A stretch of 64,000 nt of DNA from UBA5336 sp038745855 (GTDB lineage: Bacteria > Pseudomonadota > Alphaproteobacteria > Caulobacterales > Hyphomonadaceae). Positions 33,653 through 41,715 of the stretch are shown in pieces; position 1 is the first letter of the stretch; the number at the start of each line of letters is the position of its first letter. A program made the position numbers and the translations under genes. The stretch is taken from positions 1 to 64,000 of the forward strand of contig JBCDLC010000004.1 in NCBI GenBank assembly GCA_038745855.1, in the 5' to 3' direction. The notes below the pieces were generated by a model. That model saw only the letters and a list, made by a program, of their open reading frames with translations. It did not search any database and was not told the origin of the DNA.

Positions 33653-35290
33653 ATGTTCAAGAAACGCGCGCGCTGGGCGGCCGATCTAGGCTATCAGGAA
33701 AAGATCCGCGGTTTTCGACCGAAGGCGTCCATGGAGCAGTATGGGCTCAAGGGCGAACGGAAAACCGGAGAGCTGGGGCTGAGCCGACAGAAGGTGAAAG
33801 CCGAAGCCAAGAAAGACGCCACGGACGGTATCCCCGTTTCCGAGGCCATGACCCAGGACCAGTGGAGCGAGCAGGAACAGCTCATCGCCGTGTCTGCCGA
33901 GGAAGTACGCCGCGGTCTGGGAACATGGTGGAGCGCGTCGACTGCTGAAGTTCGCAACTATATCGAGGACGCGAGCACTCCGAACACGCTGACCCATGAA
34001 ATGCTGAAACAGTCGATCAAGGCCGAAGCGAACGAAATTACGCAATTCGAGGATGACGATAAGGAAGACGCGGAAGAGCAGCGCGACTCGACGGTTGTCG
34101 AACTCGAGACGTTCAGGGACGAAAATAAGGGCCAGATCGGCAAGCGAACCCCGGACATCAAGACGAATGTCGAGCAGACACTGGCGATCCTGATTTTCGT
34201 GATGATCCTTGAAGGCTGCTTCAACGCCCTGTTGTTTAAAGATGCCCAGTCCTCGGGCCTTCTTGGCGGCATGATGGTCGCGTTCGGTGTCAGCGCAGTG
34301 AATGTTTTGATCGGTGTGATCGGGGGCTATTGCGGCCTGCGGTTTCTCAACCACACGGCCATGCCGTTCAAGGTGCTGGGCGGTGTCATCGCTGCGGTGT
34401 GCATCACAGCCGGGATTTTCCTGAACTTCTTCGTTGCTCATTTCCGCGATGCCGTGGAACTCGCCTTGATGGATGCCCAGGCGGCCGGCTCGCTCGCAGG
34501 GTTCAGCATGTTCGCCATCCCACCCGGACAGGTGATCCAGGACATGTTCCCCAACATCCTAGGCCTGCACAGCCTTGTCGCGTTCGGCCTGTTGGCCATC
34601 GGATTGACCGTGTTCGCGATCGCTGTTTACGAGGGCTACGACAAGATTTCCGACAAGTATCCGGGCTATGGCCGGGTGTGGCGCAAGCAGCGCCAGGCCA
34701 AGGAGCGGGAACAGGCGATCCGCAGCGGCTATCTCGACGACTTGTCCGCCTACTACACCCAGTGCCGTGTCTGGTTCGAGCAGCAACAGTCTCGCCATGT
34801 CGAGGCCAAGCGCGAGATCAACAAGGCCGTCAATGAACTCGAGACCCGCCGAGATATCGCCGTCGCCGTGGCCGCGAAGGCCGCGGATCAGGAGCGGACG
34901 TTGATGGCGGCCTATCGCCAGGCGCACCGTCGCCAGCGCATGGCCATGTCCGAGGTGCTCGGCGCGCAGGCTGAAGTGCCGGTCTATTTCGACGAGATCG
35001 TCACGCCTGACCTGCCGACCTTCGACTACGGTGACGAGCAACAGCTCGCGCTCGCAGCGGCCCAGCAGATCGCCGAGAACATTGCTGCGCTGAACAAGAC
35101 CCGCGAGTGGCTGGAGGTCGAAATCCAGGAAGAGCAAATCAAACGCCGCCGGAAGGTCGAGAAACCGCACCGCGGCCAGCCGATGGGCGGCGGCGGCGGT
35201 GCTGGTCACCCAGGCCAGGAGGGCGGGAAACTCGATCCGCGCCAGCAACAACGTGCGGCCGCGCAGCAGATGTCCGCCAAGCGGGCGTAG
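33653..35290 (+). CDS. unrecognised four-helix membrane protein with coiled coil
   Basis: 545 residues that I cannot assign to a family. A charged cytoplasmic N-terminal region (1-175, acidic cluster about 131-146) precedes four hydrophobic helices (about 176-196, 203-229, 238-262, 303-327). A long Arg/Glu/Ala/Gln-rich coiled-coil region runs from about 335 to 500 and the tail is Gly-rich and basic. No nuclease, ATPase or MotA-type motif is visible. It is followed 57 bases later by a membrane-anchored vWA-like protein in the same direction, suggesting that the two form one membrane complex. Confidence 0.85.
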   Translation: MFKKRARWAADLGYQEKIRGFRPKASMEQYGLKGERKTGELGLSRQKVKAEAKKDATDGIPVSEAMTQDQWSEQEQLIAVSAEEVRRGLGTWWSASTAEVRNYIEDASTPNTLTHEMLKQSIKAEANEITQFEDDDKEDAEEQRDSTVVELETFRDENKGQIGKRTPDIKTNVEQTLAILIFVMILEGCFNALLFKDAQSSGLLGGMMVAFGVSAVNVLIGVIGGYCGLRFLNHTAMPFKVLGGVIAAVCITAGIFLNFFVAHFRDAVELALMDAQAAGSLAGFSMFAIPPGQVIQDMFPNILGLHSLVAFGLLAIGLTVFAIAVYEGYDKISDKYPGYGRVWRKQRQAKEREQAIRSGYLDDLSAYYTQCRVWFEQQQSRHVEAKREINKAVNELETRRDIAVAVAAKAADQERTLMAAYRQAHRRQRMAMSEVLGAQAEVPVYFDEIVTPDLPTFDYGDEQQLALAAAQQIAENIAALNKTREWLEVEIQEEQIKRRRKVEKPHRGQPMGGGGGAGHPGQEGGKLDPRQQQRAAAQQMSAKRA

Positions 35291-35347
35291 GATCAAAAGG
35301 GCTACTGGATAAAGCGGGGGCTTCAGCCGGTTGCAAGGAACAGAGTG

Positions 35348-36124
35348 ATGGCTCGAAAACGAAATACGAAAGGCCCCTGGTTCTGGCGCAGCATGATCGT
35401 GCTGATGCTGAGCAGTGTGTTCGGCCTCTTCGCTGTCGCCGCCTTCAATGAGCCCCCGCCGCTGAACGCGGACAATCAGTGCCGGGTGGACCGGAAGGAT
35501 CCTGCGCACACGGTCCTGCTCATTGACCAGTCTGATCCGTTCAACACCAATGACATCGACTGGGTTAGAGCCCTGGTCGATGAAGAGGCTCGGACGCTGG
35601 ACCGTTATGGACGGCTCACCGTTATGGTCCCGAACGCAGCCCAGCCCGGCAACCCGCGCGTGATCTTTGCCAAATGTACCCCGGGCAGCCCTGACGATGC
35701 CAATCCGCTGATTTCCAATCCCCGTATGGTCGAAGACACTTGGCGGGAAACCTTCTACCAGCCCCTCATCACGGAAATCGAGCGCGTTCTGGCGAGCAAG
35801 GAACAGCCCTCTTCGCCGCTTACCGAAGCGGTGTTCGCGATCAGCGACCGGGCCGATTTCCAAGCCGGCCAGAAGGGCCTTCGGCTGGTGATGGTGTCGG
35901 ACCTGATGCAGCATTCCGACGGCTTCTCCTTCTATCGCAGCGGTGCGGATACGGCCGCATTCGGTGACAGCCGGCTTGCGGCGAGCGCGCCCTCCCTTCA
36001 GGATGTGGATGTGGTGACCCGGATTGTGCCCCGCGAAAACTATGACCTGCCAATTGCAGAGTTGAAGGCTTTCTGGCGGTCCTATTTCGAGGATGCCGGC
36101 GCGAACTATGGGTCGGTGAACTAA
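35348..36124 (+). CDS. membrane-anchored vWA-like protein, unknown function
   Basis: 258 residues from ATG 35348 (a GTG lies immediately before it). One N-terminal helix (about 11-33) is followed by an exported domain with von Willebrand A-like features: a hydrophobic strand ending IDQSD (59-63, MIDAS-like DxS), SPLTEAV near 156-162 and a third strand LRLVMVSDLMQ (179-188), whose Asp is in the usual metal position. The family is not recognised. It follows the four-helix membrane protein, so the pair probably acts together. It converges with the DUF262 gene, stop to stop 35 bases. Confidence 0.8.
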   Translation: MARKRNTKGPWFWRSMIVLMLSSVFGLFAVAAFNEPPPLNADNQCRVDRKDPAHTVLLIDQSDPFNTNDIDWVRALVDEEARTLDRYGRLTVMVPNAAQPGNPRVIFAKCTPGSPDDANPLISNPRMVEDTWRETFYQPLITEIERVLASKEQPSSPLTEAVFAISDRADFQAGQKGLRLVMVSDLMQHSDGFSFYRSGADTAAFGDSRLAASAPSLQDVDVVTRIVPRENYDLPIAELKAFWRSYFEDAGANYGSVN

Positions 36125-36159
36125 AGCGGTCGACTTTCTGTGCGCACCAGACCGCTGCT

Positions 36160-37980
36160 TTACGTTCCTGTATCGTAATCGATTTCTGGCTCGATCTCAT
36201 TTTCCCTGGCTGCATTCGTGATGAACTGCGGCGCGGTCCCGGAAAGGCCGAGGGCTTGCCATACAGCTTTGCCGAGCGACTGGGTGCGGCGGTCGATGGC
36301 GGCCTGGTCCCATTGGACTTCCCTGAAGGACTGGAGCGCCGCAGCGTATCCCTTTCGCATTTTCAGCGTGTTCGTGACGAATGCCCGCTTGTCAGCATAG
36401 GATTTGTTCTCCATCCGGCTGTTGAGACCGCTGGGAATCAGCGCGAGATTGCCCAGCAGATTACGGCTTCTGCGAACGGTAACCTGGTCGGCGAATGTGT
36501 CGAACCAGGCTGACCCCGGCTCCGGATTCTGGGGCAGGATATGCTCGACCGTGGGCGTGTCGCGGCCATTCCTGAGCAGGTGTGGAATGGCCGTAGGATC
36601 GTGGCTGGCCTCGAGCCACGTAAGCAATCTGAGGCGAAGGGTTCGGTCTTCGATGGGACCGGACAGGGTGTTACGGATCCGGCGTTGGCGGGGGGCCTTG
36701 ATCGAAGGAAGAAACGTCTCCGCATCCTTGTTTTCGAGCAAGATCTTTCGGGCACCATAGAAATAGGCTCGGCGCCGGCGCGGTTCGTCCCGGGCAAGGT
36801 CGAGAGCCATGCACGCGCGCTGGAGTTGGTCGAGGTGGCCCGCCAGCCACATGTTCGCCCCTTCGACCGATTGGCCCATGTTCCGGGCCGCGTTGCGCCG
36901 CTTTTGCCATTCCCGGAGCAGAAGGATTGCGAAGGGCTTCCACTCGAACCAGTCGATCACCCAGATGGGCCGCAGGGCGTGCAGACCTGGCGACCCGACC
37001 CATCCTGGCTTCTGGACGGCGTGGATATCGTTCCAGGCGTTCGCGAGGTGGGCCAGGCCTTTCAGCCAGTCTTGAAGAAATTTGGGGTCGTCCTCGCGCA
37101 TCGCTGCCATCCAGTCGGTGAGGGCTTCGAAGGGCAACGGTTCGGGCTCGGCCGTTAGATTGCGGTGGACGATATCGATGGCGAGGATGAAGTCCCGAAA
37201 GGCATAGCGTACCCGGCCCCTGAGCCTGTCCCAGAGCAAGAGCAGGGCTTCGGCCTCGCCAGGGGAGCCAGCCAGCTTCGGCAGCCGCGTCTTGATGAGG
37301 TCCACGTCTTCCATGGTGACCCCGCGCATATTCACCGTCTCGAACATGCGCAGGGCGATGGCCCGGGTCTCGGCCTGGAGGTGGACGATATAGAGATCGG
37401 TGGTCAGCACGTTGGCGAGGCCCCGTAGGCGCGACCGGCCGGCGGGCGTCGCGGCGCCCCCCTCGATCATGCCCCTGGCTTCGAATTCGTCGAGGATCGT
37501 TTGCCGGGCTTCCTCGATGACGACAAACCGGCGGAAGACCTTCTGGGTCTTCGGCCATTTTGCCGTGGCGCCCATGGGCTGGACGTAGCGGATCAAGGTC
37601 TTGTCTTCGCCACCGAGGACGAAGCGCACGGCCCCGTTTTCCCTGCAGATGCAGGCGTGCAGGGCGTCGGCCAGGGGTTCGCCCGCAAGGAAATCCCGCA
37701 CCATGGCCATGAGCAGGGTAAGCGTCGTCGTCCGCTGAAGCCCATCATAGAGGCGGAGACTACCGGGCTGTTCCGAATAGCTGACGAAAGCGCCGATAAA
37801 ATAGCCGGGCGAAGCGATGTTTGCGTTCTTGCGGTCGAGATAACCGAGGAGGTCGTCGACAAGGGCCGAGACCTGGACGCCGGTCCAGACATAGTCCCGT
37901 TGGACGTTGGCCGGACGGATGGTGTGGCTCTGCAAGAAGTCGCCGAACCCGATTGCTTCAGGCTCCACCGGTCGCCGCAT
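36160..37980 (-). CDS. DUF262/DUF1524 (GmrSD-like) protein
   Basis: 606 residues from ATG 37980, with GGAGG five bases upstream. The N-terminal DUF262 ParB/Srx-like NTPase domain has QRDYVW (27-32) and a degenerate core DGLQRTTTL (79-87; usual DGQQRLTTL). The C-terminal DUF1524 HNH nuclease is shown by TVEHILPQN (about 476-484) and NLLGNLALIPSGLNS (from about 503). Proteins of this architecture include GmrSD type IV restriction enzymes against modified phage DNA. It stands alone without a methylase, divergent from recF and convergent with the vWA-like gene. Confidence 0.88.
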   Translation of the reverse strand: MRRPVEPEAIGFGDFLQSHTIRPANVQRDYVWTGVQVSALVDDLLGYLDRKNANIASPGYFIGAFVSYSEQPGSLRLYDGLQRTTTLTLLMAMVRDFLAGEPLADALHACICRENGAVRFVLGGEDKTLIRYVQPMGATAKWPKTQKVFRRFVVIEEARQTILDEFEARGMIEGGAATPAGRSRLRGLANVLTTDLYIVHLQAETRAIALRMFETVNMRGVTMEDVDLIKTRLPKLAGSPGEAEALLLLWDRLRGRVRYAFRDFILAIDIVHRNLTAEPEPLPFEALTDWMAAMREDDPKFLQDWLKGLAHLANAWNDIHAVQKPGWVGSPGLHALRPIWVIDWFEWKPFAILLLREWQKRRNAARNMGQSVEGANMWLAGHLDQLQRACMALDLARDEPRRRRAYFYGARKILLENKDAETFLPSIKAPRQRRIRNTLSGPIEDRTLRLRLLTWLEASHDPTAIPHLLRNGRDTPTVEHILPQNPEPGSAWFDTFADQVTVRRSRNLLGNLALIPSGLNSRMENKSYADKRAFVTNTLKMRKGYAAALQSFREVQWDQAAIDRRTQSLGKAVWQALGLSGTAPQFITNAARENEIEPEIDYDTGT

Positions 37981-38120
37981 GCGGTCCTCCAACGTCTCCC
38001 AGAACCCCTCGCAGGCGCGCGTTCAGGATTAGAAACCCGAGCCGGCGCTTTCAATGGTTTTCCACAGGGAACCCAACCGAGCCTTGCCGTGCAAGAACCA
38101 TGCGATAGGGGTGGTGGAAG
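37981..38120. promoter_or_regulatory. divergent promoter region, DUF262 gene / recF
   Basis: A 140-base gap that should hold promoters for both genes. A GGTGG ribosome-binding sequence lies before the recF ATG. dnaA and dnaN, common recF neighbours, are absent here. Confidence 0.35.
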
Positions 38121-39227
38121 ATGTCCGTTCTCACTCGTCTTCGCCTGACCGATTTTCGCAATTACCAGCGTCTGGATCTTCCGCTGGACGGCCGGCACGT
38201 CTGCCTGTTCGGCGCCAATGGGGCCGGCAAGACAAACTTGCTGGAGGCGATCACCCAGTTAGGGCCTGGCCGGGGCCTGCGGGGCGCGGCGATTTCGGAG
38301 CTGACCCGGCACGGGGCGGCGGGCGGTTGGACCGTGTCGGGCGATCTCGGCGACCGGAAGATTGGCGTTGGGCTGGACCTCCAGGGCAGTTCTGCGAAAC
38401 GGGCGGTGCGCATGGATGGCGAGACGGTGAATTCATCAGACCTTGCCGAGCTGGTCCGTATCGTGTGGCTGACCCCGGCCATGGACGGTGTGTTCCGCGG
38501 CGGGGCCAGTGATCGGCGCCGGTTTTATGATCGCCAGGTGATGGCGCATGTCCCGTCCCATGGCCCGGCGGCTGGCCGCTATGAAAAGGCGATGCGCGAG
38601 CGCAATGCCTTGCTGGAACGTGGCCCGGTGGATGCGGCCTGGGCTGAGGCCATCGAAGCGCGGATGGCGGAGGCGGGTGCGGAGATCGCCTTCAACCGCG
38701 CGTTCGTTCTGGAGCGCCTGAAGCAGGTGATGGCCGACCGGACGGAAGGGGCGTTTCCGAAAGCCATTCTGTCGCTCGACGGGGAGACCGAACACCGGGC
38801 CGCCGATGGCGAGTCGCTCGACGCCTTGGCGGCCCATCTGCGCGACACCTATGGGGCGATGCGGGGGGCCGATATTCGCGCGGGCCGGACACTCAAAGGC
38901 CCGCACCGCACTGATCTCGACGTGGTGCATGCGCCGACGGGTGCACCGGCCCGGGAAGCCTCGACGGGGCAGCAGAAGGCCCTGTTGATCGGCTTGATCC
39001 TGGCCTCGGCGGCAGCCCTGAAGCAGGGCGACCAGGGGCCAACACCGCTTTTGCTGCTGGACGAAGCGGCCGCCCATCTGGATGCGGATCGGCGCGCGGC
39101 ACTCTATGACGAGCTGCACGCGGTGGGTGGCCAAGCCTGGCTGACGGGAACCGAACCGTTTCTGTTCGAAGCTTTCGGAAACCGCGCACAGCTTGTGTCC
39201 GTCCAGTCTGGAGAGGCTGGCGGTTAG
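38121..39227 (+). CDS. recF: DNA replication and repair protein RecF
   Basis: SMC-like ATPase that helps load RecA at gapped DNA via RecFOR. 368 residues. The N-terminus LTRLRLTDFRNYQRLDL is typical. Walker A FGANGAGKTNLLEA is at about 32-45, the signature region STGQQKALLIGL and Walker B LLLLDEAAAHLD follow near the C-terminus. It is a single gene flanked by a divergent DUF262 gene and a convergent hypothetical. Confidence 0.95.
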   Translation: MSVLTRLRLTDFRNYQRLDLPLDGRHVCLFGANGAGKTNLLEAITQLGPGRGLRGAAISELTRHGAAGGWTVSGDLGDRKIGVGLDLQGSSAKRAVRMDGETVNSSDLAELVRIVWLTPAMDGVFRGGASDRRRFYDRQVMAHVPSHGPAAGRYEKAMRERNALLERGPVDAAWAEAIEARMAEAGAEIAFNRAFVLERLKQVMADRTEGAFPKAILSLDGETEHRAADGESLDALAAHLRDTYGAMRGADIRAGRTLKGPHRTDLDVVHAPTGAPAREASTGQQKALLIGLILASAAALKQGDQGPTPLLLLDEAAAHLDADRRAALYDELHAVGGQAWLTGTEPFLFEAFGNRAQLVSVQSGEAGG

Positions 39228-39251
39228 GGCGTTTTGAACTGTGAGAAGCGG

Positions 39252-39962
39252 TCAGCCGCCTGGGGGGCTGCCGCGATTATGGACCGTATCGTGGAGGAGC
39301 CAGAGCACGTCTTCGAGCTGGGGCAGCCCGGTGAGGACCGGACCCAGCCGAACAGGCGCTGGCAGCAGACGGTAGCGGTAGCGCCTTTCGCGTGCCGGCA
39401 GCGTCTGTACGCGTGCCGCTTCGGCTCTCTTGTGGCGAAACCAGAGGGCCATGCGTCGGGCCATGGGTTCCGGGTCGTCCGCAAAGGCCTTTAGGGCAGC
39501 GAACCGGTTTGCGAGAGCGCCTGCGGGGACGAGGGCGTCATCCTCTGAGGGGTGCACGCGCCAGGTGTGGAGTGTGTTGATCGGCATACGCTCTGGGCCG
39601 CCCCATTCGGGCGGGAGCGCCGGCGGCGCCTCGGTGAGCGGAATTAAGGGCCGCCGATCCACAGAGCGCCGAGCGGGACCGGTTTCAGCCGATGTCAGCC
39701 GCTTGGCGCCCGCCAAGGGGTCTGGCGCGCCGTCGCCGAAATCCTTCACGGGCGGCAGCGTGACCGTCCCGGCCATCATCCAGGCCAGGCGCCGGGCGAC
39801 CGCTTCGAGCAGACGTAGCTCGCGCCGCAAGGTTCGGCGTTCGCTTTGGGGGATCATGGCCTCTGGGCCCATGCTCGCGATGGCCGAACCGAGCATGCGG
39901 AGCCAGCCCGAAAGGCGGCGCAGGGTCTGCTGGGCCAATGTGGGAGGCTGATGATGCTGCAT
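39252..39962 (-). CDS. hypothetical protein, Arg/Leu/Pro-rich
   Basis: 236 residues without signal peptide or catalytic motif. Helical N-terminus with a leucine/arginine-rich segment (RRELRLLEAVARRLAWMM), then a proline-rich middle and an Ala/Arg-rich helical C-terminus. The layout matches that of the edge-truncated protein at 1-401, so both may belong to a family of uncharacterised alphaproteobacterial proteins. No clear ribosome-binding site precedes the ATG. Confidence 0.6.
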   Translation of the reverse strand: MQHHQPPTLAQQTLRRLSGWLRMLGSAIASMGPEAMIPQSERRTLRRELRLLEAVARRLAWMMAGTVTLPPVKDFGDGAPDPLAGAKRLTSAETGPARRSVDRRPLIPLTEAPPALPPEWGGPERMPINTLHTWRVHPSEDDALVPAGALANRFAALKAFADDPEPMARRMALWFRHKRAEAARVQTLPARERRYRYRLLPAPVRLGPVLTGLPQLEDVLWLLHDTVHNRGSPPGG

Positions 39963-40202
39963 GGAGAGGAGTATATCACCGGCCGCATGGGGGAGGATTC
40001 GTCAGGCCAATTATTCTATAATACACTGTATATAATGGTTATTATTTTTCCTAGCTGTGGGATAAGCACAGCAGGCCGGCACCGGGCATGGGCGCCTCGC
40101 CATCGGTTGGAACCGGAGCACTCCGGGTTTGGGGTTGCCCTGGTCGGGGCTTGCCGCGAGACTTGCATCGATAATCGGGGAAAATGGGAGGAAGTCGAGA
40201 TT
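39963..40202. promoter_or_regulatory. AT-rich promoter region upstream of M20 peptidase
   Basis: The stretch 40008-40055 is strikingly AT-rich for this genome and holds two TATAAT boxes (40017-40022 and 40031-40036), the best promoter signals here. A GGGAGG ribosome-binding sequence lies before the peptidase ATG. Confidence 0.5.
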
Positions 40203-41708
40203 ATGGGTCTGGTCTGGAAGGGATTATTGGGGCTGGGCGCGGCCCTGATTGTATTGGTCGGGATCGTCATTCTCCGGGCGCTCAGCTTTGGCGGGGCGAC
40301 GGATGTGCAGGCGGTGACCCTGCCGGACGTACCCGAGATGAACGCCGAAGCCGCGGCTGCGCACCTGTCTGAAGCGATCCAGTTCCGGACGATCACGGTG
40401 GCGCCCGGCGATCCGAGACCGGGGCAGGAGGGGCCGTGGCTCGCCTTGCAGGACTGGCTGGTGGAGACCTATCCGGCGGCCCACGCGGCGATGGACCGGG
40501 AATTGGTGCCCGATACGCTGACGCTGCTTTACACGTGGCCGGGGAGCGACCCTGCCCTCGCACCCTTGATGCTGATGGCGCACCAGGACGTGGTGCCCGT
40601 GAATATCGGGACGGAGGAAGACTGGACCGGTCGGCCGTTCGACGGCGCGCACGTTGACGGCCATGTGTATGGGCGCGGCGCGATCGACGACAAGGGGTCG
40701 CTGGTGGCGATCATGGAAGCGGTGGAAGCACTCGCAGCGTCGGGATTTGCGCCGCGCCGGACGGTGCACCTGCTTTTCGGGCACGATGAGGAGGTCTCGG
40801 GTTCGGGCGCGGAGGCCGGCGTGGCGCTGTTGAAATCGCGGGGCGTGGCGCCGGTGATGGCCCTGGATGAGGGATTCATGATCATCGATCCCTCGCCGCT
40901 GACCGGCAAGCCGATGGGCTTCATAGGCGTGGCCGAGAAGGGCTATATGACCGTCGAGATCACGGCCGTGGCGGAGGGGGGGCACTCGTCGACACCGCCG
41001 CGGGATAGTGCAGCGGTGCGGCTATCGCGGGCGTTGGTGGCGCTGGACGAAACGCAGATGCCGGCCGATTTTTCCCAGCCGCCGATTTCCACGCTGTTTG
41101 CGGCGGCAGCGCCCGATATGTCTTTCGTCAATCGGATGGCGCTTGCAAACCTCTGGCTGTTCCAGGGCGTGGTGGAAGGCCAGATGGCGGGTATTCCGGC
41201 CGCGAATGCGATGATCCGGACGACGACCGCGCCGACCATGCTGGTGGGTTCGGCGAAGGAGAACGTGCTGGCCCAGCGGGCGACGGCGGTGGTGAATTTC
41301 CGGATCCATCCGAATGACAGCGAAGCGGCCGTTCTGGCGCATGTGAAGCGGGTGACGGCGGATATTCCGGGCCTGGTCATCAAGGCCGGCACGACGGGCA
41401 TCCGCGGGACGGGCGCCTCGCCGGTGTCACCGACGGATAACAGAGCCTATGGCGTGCTTGCGGCGGTGGCGGCCGATGCGGGCGAGGGCGCACCGGTGGC
41501 GCCGGGACTGGTGCTGGGGGCAACCGATGCGCGGTATGCGTCCGCGATCACCGACAGCGTCTACCGCTTTGCCCCGGCCATCATGTCGCCGGAAGACCTG
41601 ACGGGCTTCCATGGCACGAACGAGCGCATCAGCGTCGAGAACATGGGCCGCCTGGCACGCGGCTATGCGCAGATTATTGCGGCTATGGATGGCGGAGATG
41701 GGGGGTAG
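40203..41708 (+). CDS. M20 family metallopeptidase (carboxypeptidase/PM20D1-like)
   Basis: 501 residues from the ATG at 40203; the longer frame would add 119 implausible residues across the promoter region. An N-terminal helix (about 6-28) anchors or exports the protein. The M20 zinc-site blocks are clear: LMLMAHQDVVPV, GRGAIDDKGSLVAIMEAVE, FGHDEEVSGSGAE and the dimerisation-domain TAVAEGGHSSTPP. The architecture matches secreted PM20D1-type carboxypeptidases or aminoacylases. The substrate is unknown. Confidence 0.9.
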   Translation: MGLVWKGLLGLGAALIVLVGIVILRALSFGGATDVQAVTLPDVPEMNAEAAAAHLSEAIQFRTITVAPGDPRPGQEGPWLALQDWLVETYPAAHAAMDRELVPDTLTLLYTWPGSDPALAPLMLMAHQDVVPVNIGTEEDWTGRPFDGAHVDGHVYGRGAIDDKGSLVAIMEAVEALAASGFAPRRTVHLLFGHDEEVSGSGAEAGVALLKSRGVAPVMALDEGFMIIDPSPLTGKPMGFIGVAEKGYMTVEITAVAEGGHSSTPPRDSAAVRLSRALVALDETQMPADFSQPPISTLFAAAAPDMSFVNRMALANLWLFQGVVEGQMAGIPAANAMIRTTTAPTMLVGSAKENVLAQRATAVVNFRIHPNDSEAAVLAHVKRVTADIPGLVIKAGTTGIRGTGASPVSPTDNRAYGVLAAVAADAGEGAPVAPGLVLGATDARYASAITDSVYRFAPAIMSPEDLTGFHGTNERISVENMGRLARGYAQIIAAMDGGDGG

Positions 41709-41715
41709 TGGGTGT

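Noticed and set aside
34559..35914. 451-residue minus-strand frame across the membrane/vWA pair
   Set aside because: It spans two plus-strand genes with good start signals and gives low-complexity Arg/His/Leu sequence.
33653..36124. ZorAB-type (MotAB-like) defence pair
   Set aside because: The membrane protein lacks recognisable MotA features and the partner has a vWA-like rather than an OmpA/MotB domain, so the Zorya label is not supported.
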